In this document: in pieces, positions 9,577 through 19,018 of the stretch
How the letters are laid out: each line of letters starts with the position of its first letter
Position numbering within the stretch: position 1 is the stretch's first letter
Source of the DNA: Maribellus luteus
GTDB taxonomy: Bacteria; Bacteroidota; Bacteroidia; Bacteroidales; Prolixibacteraceae
Length of the DNA stretch: 64,000 bases
Reading direction: 5' to 3'
NCBI RefSeq assembly: GCF_003576475.1
Contig: NZ_QWGR01000012.1
Span: 1 to 64,000, forward strand
Made by a program: the position numbers and the translations under genes
The notes under the pieces: model-generated
The model's database searches: none
Seen by the model: only the letters and a program-made list of their open reading frames with translations
What the model was told of the DNA's origin: nothing

Positions 9577-11508
9577 ATGGCAACAACGTACAAAACACCC
9601 GGCGTTTATGTGGAAGAGATATCCATATTCCCGCCATCGGTCGCTCAGGTAGAGACCGCAATCCCCGCCTTTATCGGCTACACCCAATCGGCTGTAATTG
9701 ATGGCGTTGACTTTCATTCCGAAAGTATTCTCAAACCCATAAAAATTGGCTCGTTAAAAGAATACGAGTTCTTTTTTGGAGGTGCTCCCGATCCGACAAC
9801 CATTAACATCGAATTGAAAACAGATAACTCGGTGAAGTCGGTGGTTGTAAATGGTGATTTCCTTTTATACGATTCACTACGTATGTTTTTTGCCAACGGC
9901 GGTGGCGATTGTTTCATCGTTTCGGTAGGAAGTTACGCTTCCGATCCGTTTGCCCCGGCAAATATTTCAAATACAAAAACGGCGCTGTTAAACGGATTGG
10001 CAACACTTGAAAAAGAAGACCTTCCGACACTGCTGGTGATTCCGGAAACCGTTCATCTTTCGGAGGCAGGTGCCGGTGAAGTGCATGCTGCCATGCTGAT
10101 GCAGTGCAACAAATTGCAGGATCGTTTCTCTGTTTTGGATATTGTAAATGGAGACAAGGAAGCGACTCCAACCGCTGATCCGGTGTTGAAATTCAGAAAC
10201 AATGTGGGGATGAATTACCTGAAATACGGTGCAGCCTACTATCCCTGGATTAAAACGACTTTGCCGTTTAAAATTGATTACGATGCGATTGTTAACGGAA
10301 CCTATAAAAAGGGGGCCGACAATAATTTCCCGGTAAAAACAGTCTTTAATAGCGGTTTGGTGGGTATAATTGATCAGCTGGATACGGATATTGCAGCAAA
10401 AGTTGCAGCCACCGCATTAACTGCAATAACCACGCGCCCGCAGCTGGTGACACAGGCCGGGGTAATTTATGCGCGGTTTAAAGCATTCCACGACTTAACG
10501 TTTACCGATAACGATACCAATGATCCAAAATCGGCCGCCAGCCAACACACAAAAACGATTGCAACAGACACTCCTTTTCAGAAACTGGTAAAACTTTTCT
10601 ACGAATACGTTTATTTCAGTGATGCCGATAACGGAAGTTCACCGGCTGGGACCTGGGACGATCCGATTTTAACATTAGCAGACTTCGGTACTGACTTTCC
10701 GGCGTATACTTTTGCAGCGCCTACTACAGATGCCAATGATATTTATACCGCAACAAGTACGGCATTAAATGCAGCGCCTTATTTCATTGCGGTATATGAC
10801 AAACTGAATGCTTTGATCAACAGTTTTTACGCTGAGCTGACCGCCACACGGAAGTTTCGTACAGAAACTCTGCAGCAGATTGATCCGGTTTACTCGGGTA
10901 TTGTTGCGGCTATTCAGCAAAAAGGCGTGGTATTGCCACCAAGTGGAGCAGTTGTTGGAATTTATGCGGCTGTTGACGAAAACCGGGGAGTTTGGAAGGC
11001 TCCGGCCAATGTCAGTATCTCGGCAGTTAAAGGACCTGCTGTTAATATTACTTCTGAAGAGCAGGAAAGCCTGAACATTGATACGGATGCTGGTAAATCT
11101 GTAAATGCCATTCGCGCATTTACCGGAAAAGGCACCTTGATTTGGGGGGCGCGCACACTGGCCGGAAACGACAACGAATGGCGGTACATTTCGGTTCGCA
11201 GGTTTTTTAACATGGTGGAAGAATCGGTTAAAAAAGCCACCGGTGTTTTTGTGTTTGAACCCAACGACGCCAATACCTGGGTAAAGGTAAAGGCGATGAT
11301 CGATAATTTTCTGAACAAGCAATGGAAGGCTGGTGCACTTGCAGGCCCAACACCCGAAAAAGCTTATTTCGTAAAAGTTGGTTTGGGTGAAACCATGACG
11401 GCCCAGGATATTCTGGACGGTTACATGATCGTTGAAATCGGAATGGCAGCTGTCAGACCGGCAGAATTCATCGTTCTGAAATTTTCTCACAAAATGCAGG
11501 AAGCTTAA
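9577..11508 (+). CDS. contractile sheath protein (Afp2/Pvc2-like)
   Basis: The 643-residue protein opens with TYKTPGVYVEEISIFPPSVA, the signature N-terminus of phage-tail-sheath/eCIS sheath subunits, followed by TAIPAFIGYT. The conserved C-terminal half holds SLNIDTDAGKSVNAIRAFTGKG, WGARTLAG, WRYISVRRFFNMVEESVKKA and an AEFIVLKFSH end strand, which form the extended-sheath lattice. The middle (about residues 225-410) is an insertion likely exposed on the surface. Afp and PVC clusters carry three sheath paralogues, but only this one is present here, so the sheath is probably homopolymeric. Contraction drives the inner tube into the target. Confidence 0.95.
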   Translation: MATTYKTPGVYVEEISIFPPSVAQVETAIPAFIGYTQSAVIDGVDFHSESILKPIKIGSLKEYEFFFGGAPDPTTINIELKTDNSVKSVVVNGDFLLYDSLRMFFANGGGDCFIVSVGSYASDPFAPANISNTKTALLNGLATLEKEDLPTLLVIPETVHLSEAGAGEVHAAMLMQCNKLQDRFSVLDIVNGDKEATPTADPVLKFRNNVGMNYLKYGAAYYPWIKTTLPFKIDYDAIVNGTYKKGADNNFPVKTVFNSGLVGIIDQLDTDIAAKVAATALTAITTRPQLVTQAGVIYARFKAFHDLTFTDNDTNDPKSAASQHTKTIATDTPFQKLVKLFYEYVYFSDADNGSSPAGTWDDPILTLADFGTDFPAYTFAAPTTDANDIYTATSTALNAAPYFIAVYDKLNALINSFYAELTATRKFRTETLQQIDPVYSGIVAAIQQKGVVLPPSGAVVGIYAAVDENRGVWKAPANVSISAVKGPAVNITSEEQESLNIDTDAGKSVNAIRAFTGKGTLIWGARTLAGNDNEWRYISVRRFFNMVEESVKKATGVFVFEPNDANTWVKVKAMIDNFLNKQWKAGALAGPTPEKAYFVKVGLGETMTAQDILDGYMIVEIGMAAVRPAEFIVLKFSHKMQEA

Positions 11509-11537
11509 TAATCGAATAATCTTTAAATGTTATAGTT

Positions 11538-11984
11538 ATGGCAACATCATATCCAATTCCAAAGTTTCATTTTAAAGTTAGCTTTGGTGACACTGAATTT
11601 AATTGCACCGAGGTTTCAGGCCTCGATTTCGAAGCCGAGGTGATCGAATACCGTTCGGGCGCCGATGCCGAGTACCACAAAACCAAACAGCCCGGTCTTT
11701 CCAAATACAGTAATATTACTTTAAAACGGGGCACTTTTGTTGATAAAGGGCGCGAGTTCTACGAGAAATGGATTAAAACTGTCTATTTCCAGGAAAAGGG
11801 CGAGCAGTTCAGGGGCGATCTGGTGATCAGCCTTTTGAACGAAAGCCACGAGCCTGTGGTGAGCTGGAAGGCGATCAATGCCTACATCACAAAAATTCAA
11901 TCTACTGATTTAAAGGCAGACGGAAACGAGATTGCGATTGAAACAGCAGAATTTGTGCATGAAAAACTGACCATGATCGAATGA
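11538..11984 (+). CDS. inner tube protein (Afp1/Pvc1-like, gp19 family)
   Basis: The 148-residue protein has the Hcp/gp19-type tube fold. It begins with PIPKFHFKVSFG, then TEVSGLDFEAEVIEYRSG, KQPGLSKYSNITLKRGTF and SWKAINAYITKIQSTDLKAD, all characteristic of eCIS tube subunits. Hexameric rings of such subunits stack inside the sheath and carry cargo. It follows the sheath gene by 29 nt and overlaps the second tube gene by 4 nt (ATGA), implying translational coupling. Confidence 0.95.
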   Translation: MATSYPIPKFHFKVSFGDTEFNCTEVSGLDFEAEVIEYRSGADAEYHKTKQPGLSKYSNITLKRGTFVDKGREFYEKWIKTVYFQEKGEQFRGDLVISLLNESHEPVVSWKAINAYITKIQSTDLKADGNEIAIETAEFVHEKLTMIE

Positions 11985-12421
11985 CAGGCTATTATCCACC
12001 CATAGGATTTCATTTCAGCGTTGAGTTTCCGGAGATTTCTTCCAGCGGCAACGATCAGCAGTTCCAGTCGGTTACCGGCTTATCGGTTGATATAGATACG
12101 GAAGAAGTTGCGGAAGGCGGCGAAAACCGGTTTAAACACAAAATCCCGGTTCGTACCAAATATCCAAACCTGGTGTTAAAGCGTGGTTTGTTGGTCGATT
12201 CGGAAGTGATAAAGTGGTGCCGCGACGCTGTGGAGAACTTTCAGTTCAAACCCACCGGGATCATTGTAAAACTGTTGAACGAGAAACACGAACCACTGGT
12301 TAGCTGGAGCATCGTTCATGCTTATCCCGTAAAATGGAGTCTTGTAGACCTGAATGCCGAAGAAAGTAAACTGGCCATTGAAACGCTGGAATTAACCTAC
12401 AACTACTTTAAAGTGATCTAA
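11981..12421 (+). CDS. second tube protein (Afp5/Pvc5-like tube initiator)
   Basis: The 146-residue paralogue of the preceding tube subunit has PIGFHFSVEFPE, VTGLSVDIDTEEVAEGG, RTKYPNLVLKRGLLVDSEV and LVSWSIVHAYPVKWSLVDLN. In Afp/PVC the fifth gene encodes the ring that starts the tube on the baseplate, and the position here, before the DUF5908 and LysM genes, matches that role. The ATG overlaps the previous stop (ATGA). Confidence 0.9.
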   Translation: MTGYYPPIGFHFSVEFPEISSSGNDQQFQSVTGLSVDIDTEEVAEGGENRFKHKIPVRTKYPNLVLKRGLLVDSEVIKWCRDAVENFQFKPTGIIVKLLNEKHEPLVSWSIVHAYPVKWSLVDLNAEESKLAIETLELTYNYFKVI

Positions 12422-12423
12422 TC

Positions 12424-12582
12424 ATGCCGATCGAAATAAAAGAACTACACATTCGAATCAATGTGTCGAACGATGCCGGCCAACCTGCAACTTCTGCAGC
12501 GCCTGCCCATTCAAAAGAGGAAATTATTGAAGCCTGTGTGGAACAGATAATGGATATTCTGGATAGAAAGGAGGAGCGGTAA
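12424..12582 (+). CDS. small DUF5908 family protein (Afp6/Pvc6 position)
   Basis: A short open frame of 52 codons starts 2 nt after the second tube gene and ends 1 nt before the LysM gene, so it fits exactly in the operon. The peptide begins PIEIKELHIRINVS, the pattern of DUF5908 proteins found in Bacteroidota injection clusters. An alanine/proline linker follows and then an acidic helix with the sequence EEIIEACVEQIMDILDRK. It occupies the place of the small Afp6/Pvc6 protein between tube and LysM adaptor. Its function is unknown; a baseplate peptide is plausible. Confidence 0.8.
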   Translation: MPIEIKELHIRINVSNDAGQPATSAAPAHSKEEIIEACVEQIMDILDRKEER

Positions 12583-12583
12583 G

Positions 12584-13303
12584 ATGTCAGGAGAACTGGT
12601 AAAACTTCAGATAAAAGCATACAGCGATGAGCAGTTTAATAACGAGGTAGCCAATGGCGAATTTCGTACCCTGTTGAATCCTGAGAAGTACGTCTTTAAA
12701 TACAAGGTGGAACAGAATAGTCAGCAGGCCTCAGGGACGAGTTCGTCGGCGCCGCGTTATAACCGCACACCGCCCGAAGACCTGGATCTGGAGTTTATTT
12801 TCGACCGAACAGGTGTTCTTTTAAATTACGGCGATCCATCCACAGCTTCCGACGATCATCTATCGGTTGACGAGGGAGTGGGGATTGCCGACGATGTGGA
12901 TCAGTTCAAACGCGTGGTTTTCGATTACAACGGCGACGAGCACCGTCCGAATTACCTGATCATCACCTGGGGAGCACTTTTGTTTAAAGGTGTGCTCACC
13001 GAAATGGATATCACTTTTAAGTTGTTTAAATCCGACGGAACGCCGCTGCGCGCAACAGCTACAGCCAAGTTCAAGGGGTTTATTGAGGATAATCTCAGGG
13101 TGGCGCTGGAGAACAATACTTCTCCCGATTTAACTCACGTGAGAATTGTAACGGAAGGCGATACACTGCCCCTGATGACATACCGGATTTACGGTGATTC
13201 AAAATATTACCTGGAGGTGGCCAAAGTGAACAAGATCACCAATTTCAGGAAACTGAAAGTTGGTCAGCAAATTTTCTTTCCACCCATAGAAAAAGTCTCG
13301 TAA
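12584..13303 (+). CDS. LysM-containing tube-baseplate adaptor (Afp7/Pvc7-like)
   Basis: The 239-residue protein has the contractile-injection tube-adaptor N-terminal domain: LVKLQIKAYSD, FRTLLNPEKYVFKYKVEQN, and LDLEFIFDRTGVL. Its C-terminal LysM domain (about residues 187-236) contains VTEGDTLPLMTYRIYGDS and LKVGQQIFFPP. It is equivalent to gp53-like Afp7/Pvc7 that joins the central hub to the tube and baseplate. ATG 12584 lies immediately after the DUF5908 stop. Confidence 0.9.
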   Translation: MSGELVKLQIKAYSDEQFNNEVANGEFRTLLNPEKYVFKYKVEQNSQQASGTSSSAPRYNRTPPEDLDLEFIFDRTGVLLNYGDPSTASDDHLSVDEGVGIADDVDQFKRVVFDYNGDEHRPNYLIITWGALLFKGVLTEMDITFKLFKSDGTPLRATATAKFKGFIEDNLRVALENNTSPDLTHVRIVTEGDTLPLMTYRIYGDSKYYLEVAKVNKITNFRKLKVGQQIFFPPIEKVS

Positions 13304-13304
13304 T

Positions 13305-15053
13305 ATGCCTGAACAAAGAGTTATACCAACACAGCGGTCGACCGACCTGGTTACCTGGAAAATACTGATTGAAGGCGAGGAATTGTCTTCAACCTATCAG
13401 GTACTGAGTATTGCCGTTGAAAAGGAGATCAACCGGATTCCATGGGCGAAGATCGTTTTGCTGGATGGTGACCCGTCAGCACAGGATTTTGCATTAAGCA
13501 ATGAATCATTTTTTGTTCCGGGAAAGGAGATCGAAATAAAGGTTGGTTATCATTCCGATGAGGAAACGGTTTTTAAGGGCATTGTTATTCGTCATAATTT
13601 ATCGATCAGGTCCGACAAGGCACAGTTGGTGATCGAGTGCAGGGATAAAGCGGTGAAAATGACGATCGGCCGGAAAAGCAAATATTTCTACGAAAGCAAA
13701 GACAGCGATATTCTGGAAGAAATCATTGGTACCTACGACCTGGAGGCAGATGTGGAAGCAACGTCGGTGGATTATCCAGAAATGGTTCAATACCGGGTGA
13801 GTGACTGGGATTTTATGATCGCACGTGCGCAAGCCAACAGTAAGGTTTGTGTTGTGGACGATGGAAAGGTTTCGGTAGTGACACCTGATTACAGCCAGGA
13901 AGAAAAGCTGACCTTGGTTTACGGTGCTACCATTCTTCATTTTGATGCGGAGATTGACGCGCGGAATCAGTTTGGAAACATCACTTCTTTTGGTTGGGAT
14001 GTGGCAAATCAGGAAGTTTGGGAGCGGGAAGCCGCAGCATTGAATGTTGAGTTAAACGGAAATATTTCGGCGGATGAACTGGCATCGGTGATTGATTTGG
14101 AAAAACTGGAATTAAAAGATGGCAGCGGGCTTACCGATGCCGGCTTACAGGCTTGGGCCGATGCCCGGAACCTGTTTAACCAGCTTTCAAAATGCCGGGG
14201 AAGTGTCCGTTTTCAGGGAGTCGCTGATGTGAAACCGAACACAACCATTGCGTTGACAGGAGTTGGCGATCGCTTTAATGGGAAAACCTATGTGTCGGCC
14301 GTTCGTCATCACATAACCGAGGGAAACTGGACGATTGATGCCCAGTTTGGTATCGATTCAAAATGGTTTACCGATAAATCGGATATCAACGAGCTTCCGG
14401 CGTCGGGCTTGCTCGGCGCTGTACATGGACTGCAAATTGGAAAAGTAACACAGTTACAGGACGATCCCGACGGAGAATACCGGGTGTTGGTGCGGATGCC
14501 GCTGATCAACAACGACGAACAAGGCGTATGGGCACGGGTGGCGACACTTGATGCGGGTAATAACCGCGGCTCATTTTTCAGACCTGAAATTGACGATGAG
14601 GTAATTATCGGTTTTCTGAATGGAAGTCCGAACGACCCTGTAATTCTCGGAATGCTGAACAGCAGTGCCAATCCTGCTCCGCTGGAGCCGGAAGATGCCA
14701 ACAACGAAAAAGGTTTTGTGACACGTAGCGAAATCCGCTTCATTTTTAATGACGACGATGTGAGCGTGACCATGGAAACACCCAACGGAAATAAAATGGT
14801 GATCAGTGATGCGGATGGTGGAATTAAACTGGAGGATGAAAACGGCAACCTGATACAGATGGATGCAAACGGAATTAAGATCGAAAGTGCGAAGGACTTG
14901 AATTGTAAATCTTCAGCCAATACGGTAATTGAAAGCGATGTCAATCTCGAATTATCGGCGGGTGCGCAATTCAAAGCCGAAGGAGGAGCAGGCAGCAGCC
15001 TGGAATCTTCTGCAATTACTGAAATAAAAGGATCAATGATAAAAATTAACTGA
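13305..15053 (+). CDS. VgrG/gp27-gp5-like central spike (Afp8/Pvc8-like)
   Basis: The 582-residue protein contains a gp27-like hub (about residues 10-360; WKILIEGEELSSTYQVLSI, KEIEIKVGYHSDEETVFKG). A gp5-type OB fold follows at about 375-455 (GLQIGKVTQLQDDPDGEYRV, VIIGFLNGSPNDPVILG), and then a beta-helical needle with repeated NGNLIQMDANGIKI and ELSAGAQFKA segments. It forms the trimeric spike at the tip of the tube. No extra C-terminal effector domain is fused. The next gene, 1 nt downstream, encodes the PAAR cap for this needle. Confidence 0.93.
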   Translation: MPEQRVIPTQRSTDLVTWKILIEGEELSSTYQVLSIAVEKEINRIPWAKIVLLDGDPSAQDFALSNESFFVPGKEIEIKVGYHSDEETVFKGIVIRHNLSIRSDKAQLVIECRDKAVKMTIGRKSKYFYESKDSDILEEIIGTYDLEADVEATSVDYPEMVQYRVSDWDFMIARAQANSKVCVVDDGKVSVVTPDYSQEEKLTLVYGATILHFDAEIDARNQFGNITSFGWDVANQEVWEREAAALNVELNGNISADELASVIDLEKLELKDGSGLTDAGLQAWADARNLFNQLSKCRGSVRFQGVADVKPNTTIALTGVGDRFNGKTYVSAVRHHITEGNWTIDAQFGIDSKWFTDKSDINELPASGLLGAVHGLQIGKVTQLQDDPDGEYRVLVRMPLINNDEQGVWARVATLDAGNNRGSFFRPEIDDEVIIGFLNGSPNDPVILGMLNSSANPAPLEPEDANNEKGFVTRSEIRFIFNDDDVSVTMETPNGNKMVISDADGGIKLEDENGNLIQMDANGIKIESAKDLNCKSSANTVIESDVNLELSAGAQFKAEGGAGSSLESSAITEIKGSMIKIN

Positions 15054-15054
15054 T

Positions 15055-15345
15055 ATGCCACCAGCAGCAAGAATAACCGATATGCATGTTTGCCCGATGG
15101 TAACCGGAACCGTTCCGCATGTGGGAGGTCCGATACTTCCCCCGGGCTGCCCGACAGTGCTGATTGGCGGACAACCGGCAGCGCGGGTAGGAGACTTGGC
15201 CACTTGCACCGGGCCTCCAGATTCAATTCTGACAGGATCGGGAACCGTAATGATCGGCGGAATGCCCGCAGCAAGACTGGGAGATACAACAGCACATGGT
15301 GGAACAATTGTAAGCGGATTTGGAACCGTAATGATCGGAGGATGA
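15055..15345 (+). CDS. PAAR-domain spike tip (Afp10/Pvc10-like)
   Basis: The 96-residue protein is made almost entirely of PAAR repeats: PPAARITDMHVCP, VLIGGQPAARVGDLATC, MIGGMPAARLGDTTAHGG and a final FGTVMIGG. PAAR proteins sharpen the VgrG-like spike and usually bind a metal ion through His/Cys residues such as H11, C13 and the C-terminal cysteine and histidine. No effector extension is present. The stop codon overlaps the ATG of the gp25 gene (ATGA at 15342-15345). Confidence 0.93.
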   Translation: MPPAARITDMHVCPMVTGTVPHVGGPILPPGCPTVLIGGQPAARVGDLATCTGPPDSILTGSGTVMIGGMPAARLGDTTAHGGTIVSGFGTVMIGG

Positions 15346-15758
15346 AAATGGAAAAACAACATTCATTTTTAGGAACAGGATGGAGTTTTCCGCCTGAATT
15401 TCAAAAAGAAAACAAAGCAGTTAAAATGCTTCAGGACGAGGAAGACATCAACAGTAGTCTGCACATTTTATTGACGACCCGTTTGGGCGAGCGCATTATG
15501 GTGCCTGATTACGGTTGTAACCTCGATGAGTTGCTGTTTAAACCATTGAACCTGACGGTGAAGACATACGTGATCGACTTGATAAAACGGGCTATTCTTT
15601 ACCACGAACCACGAATTGATGTCAACAAGATTGCGATTGATCCGGTGAATGAATTGGAAGGGCAGCTGCTGATCAACATCGATTACACGATCCGAACAAC
15701 CAATTCAAGACGAAATATGGTTTTCCCGTTTTACAAAACCGAGGGTACCGAACTATAA
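15342..15758 (+). CDS. gp25/gpW-like baseplate wedge protein (Afp9/Pvc9-like)
   Basis: The product is 138 residues from ATG 15342 (or 136 from ATG 15348). The longer in-frame reading from 15090 only shadows the PAAR gene. It contains FLGTGWSFPPEF and the gp25 signature INSSLHILLTTRLGERIMVP followed by YGCNLDELLFKPL and AILYHEPRIDV. Gp25-family proteins sit in the baseplate wedge and nucleate the sheath; the acidic E-R-I-M-V-P turn is the typical contact. Coupled by ATGA overlap to PAAR and 11 nt before the Afp11-like gene. Confidence 0.92.
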   Translation: MKMEKQHSFLGTGWSFPPEFQKENKAVKMLQDEEDINSSLHILLTTRLGERIMVPDYGCNLDELLFKPLNLTVKTYVIDLIKRAILYHEPRIDVNKIAIDPVNELEGQLLINIDYTIRTTNSRRNMVFPFYKTEGTEL

Positions 15759-15769
15759 AAACACACTAA

Positions 15770-18700
15770 ATGGCAGGTTGCGGAAAAGACATATTATTAA
15801 CGCGGGAAGGAACGGAGCAAACACAACGTTTCAGCGAAATGCTCGATCCTTCGTGGGTTAAGCTCAATAATTTTGGGTTGAACGAGTGGATGAAGTTTGC
15901 CTGGAATTTTGCAGCTCATCTTCAATATTACGGGGTGGACGACGACAAGGTGTCTTCCGGAAACTGGCAGGATTTCTTTTTCACGAAAGAGGAATTGGAA
16001 ACTTTCCTGAAAAAAGTGGAAGATGGACAGGAAATTACACCTCACCTGGCTTTGTTTGTAACCTTTGTAAAATTGCTGGAGGTTACGCAAAAACATTTTA
16101 ACAGTCTTACTCAAAGTCACCTCGATTTTTATTTCAACCGGGTACTGAAAATTGAAAAACAGGCCGCTGTTGGCGATCAGGTTCATATTCTTTTTGAACT
16201 GGCTAAAAATGCCGTGGACGAAAAGATTGCAGCAAAAACACAACTGGATGCAGGAAAAGATGCAACCGGAAAGAAACTGATCTATCGAACCAAAGAAGAG
16301 CTGATTGCAAATCAAACTGTTGTGGCACAGCTGAAAAGTGTATACAACGATCATGAATTCAGCAAAATAAAAGCGGCGGAAGTGGCCAATTCGTTTGATG
16401 GTTTGGGCGAAGATTTTCCGAATAAAGAAATAAAATGGTGGCCTTTTGGTTATTTCGAGCCTGCTCCAAAAGACGGTGATCCCGATCTGCGAGAATATCC
16501 TGAATTGGCGGATGCAAAAGTTGGTTTCGCGGTTTCGGGTGAAATACTCGAATTACAGGAAGGCGAACGTGATGTGCTAATTCAGTTTAAATTCGATACC
16601 AACCTCCCCGCAAGTATTTCCCGCGATGAACTGGAAGCCAACCTTGAGGTGTTTTGTACCGGAGAAAAAGGCTGGATCGGACCTTTGGAAATCCTCGAGC
16701 AATCGGGGGGAGAGGACGAAGATCCGGTGTCTTTCAGTTCCGGAGTAAAAAGCGGCGACCTGAAGACACTGAATATTTTGTTCAGGGTTCCGAAAGAGGA
16801 AGAAGCGGTGGTGAAATACGATGCAAAAGTACATGCAGAGCATTTCAATGCCAGTTTCCCGGTTTGTCGTGTGCTTTTCAGAACAGCTGATCCGGATGCA
16901 CATCAACTTTACCGTGAACTGATTACAAAAGAACTGATTTCGGCGAGTGTCAGCGTTTATGTAAAGGGCATCGAAAGCCTTTCGTTATCAAACGATTTTG
17001 GAGACATTAATGCCGCCAAGCCTTTTTATCCTTTTACAACTCAACCTGTCAAAAAATCGAAATTCAACATCAACTATCCCGAACTATTCAAAAAGAAATG
17101 GGGAGATCTTCATGTGAAAATCGACTGGAAAAACACACCGGATGCTTTTAAAGAATGGTATGCTGCCTATCGGAAGAGTTTCAAATTTCAGATGACCTCG
17201 CTCGATTATAGCAATCAGATTTTTAGTAAAGCTTACATCGATTCACTGATTGCTCCTACACCCGTCGGAATAGGTAAGGTAGTCGGAATGGCTAAATTCA
17301 ATTTCAGCAACCTGATCATTTCTTCGGATGAAGATTTTACGGCTGCAGTTGAGATTTTTCAGAACGAAGACTGGGAATTTGTAGCCGATAAAAAGGAAAT
17401 ACCCCTGTTTGATACGAAGGAAGACGACGGAGCTTTTTCGATGAATTTTGATGTTTCCAACCCGGAATCAGATGATGATAAAACCGGCCCCATCCGCTTG
17501 TCATTGATTCAGCCCTTCCTTCACGATATGTTCCCACGACTGTATGCGGTGGCCATGAGCAGTGAAGATAAAAACATACTGATCCCGAATGAACCTTATA
17601 CGCCTTTTGTTGAAAAAATAACGCTTAATTACACGGCTAAGGCCGAACTGAAACCCAGCGGAGAAAGCTACGATATCGAAGATTTTGACCTGTTTCACGA
17701 GCATCCGTTCGGGCAGGCAAAAGAATCGATCACCGGCAAGTTATCCAATAAAATAATGGCAAAACAGGAAGCCTCCAAATTGCGCGCGGTTCCGAATTAT
17801 TGCAAAGGTGGGGAATTGTACATTGGCCTGGAAAATGCTCAAAAACAGCAGATTGTTTCGTTGCTGATCCAGGTTTTGGAGGGAAGTGAAAACCCGGAGG
17901 CAGAATCTTTTGTTGGCAAGCAAAAGGTGGAATGGTGGATGTTGTGTAACAACGACTGGAAACAGCTCGATACAACTGCTATTATTGCCAACGAAACAGA
18001 CAATTTGCTGAAATCGGGGATTTTGAAATTCACGGTTCCAAAAGAGGCAACCAATGACAATACTTTGCTTCCTGCTGGCTACATGTGGTTGAAAGCCCGG
18101 ATTCATAAAAAATACAATGCGGTTTCGAAAGCGATCGGAATTCATGCGCAGGCAGTAGTTGCTGCGTTTTCAGATAACGGAAACGATCTTGCGCACCTGA
18201 AAAACGGTTTGCCGGGAGATACCATTTCGAAAATGATCTTTCGAATTCCGAAGGTAAAAAGCTTGTCGCAGCCTTACAGCTCGTTTGAAGGCACACCCGA
18301 AGAAAGTGATGCAGATTATTACCGGCGCGTTAGCGAAAGGTTGCGGCATAAAAACAGGGCGATTTCATTGTGGGATTACGAACACCTGGTACTACAGAAT
18401 TTCCCCGAAATTCATAAAGTAAAATGCCTGAATCACACCTGTTCCAAAATTGTAAACAAGCAGCGAAAAACACGTTACCTGGCGCCGGGAAGTGTTGTGG
18501 TCGTTGTGGTTCCTGACATCGTCAATAAAAATGTGTTCGACATTTATCAGCCGCGCGTGAGCAAAGCCACTTTAAATAACATTGAAAACTACCTTAAGAA
18601 GCTCAACTCTCCTTTGATTAATACCGTGGTGATCAATCCCGAATACGAGGAAGTAAAAGTGGTGTTAAAGGTTCAGTTTAATACCGGTTTTGATAATGTC

Positions 18701-19018
18701 TATTATAAAAAGATACTGAAAGAGGATTTAACCAAACTGTTGTCGCCGTGGGCGTTTGATACTACAGCAAAGATTCGTTTTGGTTTGTCGCTGCACAAAA
18801 GCGTGGTGATCAATTACGTGGAAAAACTGGCTTATGTGGATTTTGTAAGCGACGTAAAACTGTTTCAGAAAATTGCCGGAACGGAAGAAGAAGTAAAAGT
18901 TGCTGTTCCGTCAAGCCCCGAGACAATCTTGGTGTCCTCAAAAGCACATGTTGTGGATGACCTGATAAACGACTGTTCCAAAAACGAAATTGAACCAGCA
19001 GAAAAATGTCAGAGCTAA
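15770..19018 (+). CDS. large baseplate J/gp6-like protein (Afp11/Pvc11-like)
   Basis: The 1082-residue protein matches the eCIS Afp11/gp6 class. The N-terminal region is helical (DPSWVKLNNFGLNEWMKFAW), the middle has beta-rich repeats, and the C-terminal baseplate-J domain contains FEGTPEESDADYYRRVSERL, KNRAISLWDYEHLVLQNFPE and the strand VVVVVVPDIVNK. It forms the wedge ring around the spike with the next gene product. Its last 13 nt overlap the start of the Afp12-like gene at 19006, indicating coupled translation. Confidence 0.9.
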   Translation: MAGCGKDILLTREGTEQTQRFSEMLDPSWVKLNNFGLNEWMKFAWNFAAHLQYYGVDDDKVSSGNWQDFFFTKEELETFLKKVEDGQEITPHLALFVTFVKLLEVTQKHFNSLTQSHLDFYFNRVLKIEKQAAVGDQVHILFELAKNAVDEKIAAKTQLDAGKDATGKKLIYRTKEELIANQTVVAQLKSVYNDHEFSKIKAAEVANSFDGLGEDFPNKEIKWWPFGYFEPAPKDGDPDLREYPELADAKVGFAVSGEILELQEGERDVLIQFKFDTNLPASISRDELEANLEVFCTGEKGWIGPLEILEQSGGEDEDPVSFSSGVKSGDLKTLNILFRVPKEEEAVVKYDAKVHAEHFNASFPVCRVLFRTADPDAHQLYRELITKELISASVSVYVKGIESLSLSNDFGDINAAKPFYPFTTQPVKKSKFNINYPELFKKKWGDLHVKIDWKNTPDAFKEWYAAYRKSFKFQMTSLDYSNQIFSKAYIDSLIAPTPVGIGKVVGMAKFNFSNLIISSDEDFTAAVEIFQNEDWEFVADKKEIPLFDTKEDDGAFSMNFDVSNPESDDDKTGPIRLSLIQPFLHDMFPRLYAVAMSSEDKNILIPNEPYTPFVEKITLNYTAKAELKPSGESYDIEDFDLFHEHPFGQAKESITGKLSNKIMAKQEASKLRAVPNYCKGGELYIGLENAQKQQIVSLLIQVLEGSENPEAESFVGKQKVEWWMLCNNDWKQLDTTAIIANETDNLLKSGILKFTVPKEATNDNTLLPAGYMWLKARIHKKYNAVSKAIGIHAQAVVAAFSDNGNDLAHLKNGLPGDTISKMIFRIPKVKSLSQPYSSFEGTPEESDADYYRRVSERLRHKNRAISLWDYEHLVLQNFPEIHKVKCLNHTCSKIVNKQRKTRYLAPGSVVVVVVPDIVNKNVFDIYQPRVSKATLNNIENYLKKLNSPLINTVVINPEYEEVKVVLKVQFNTGFDNVYYKKILKEDLTKLLSPWAFDTTAKIRFGLSLHKSVVINYVEKLAYVDFVSDVKLFQKIAGTEEEVKVAVPSSPETILVSSKAHVVDDLINDCSKNEIEPAEKCQS

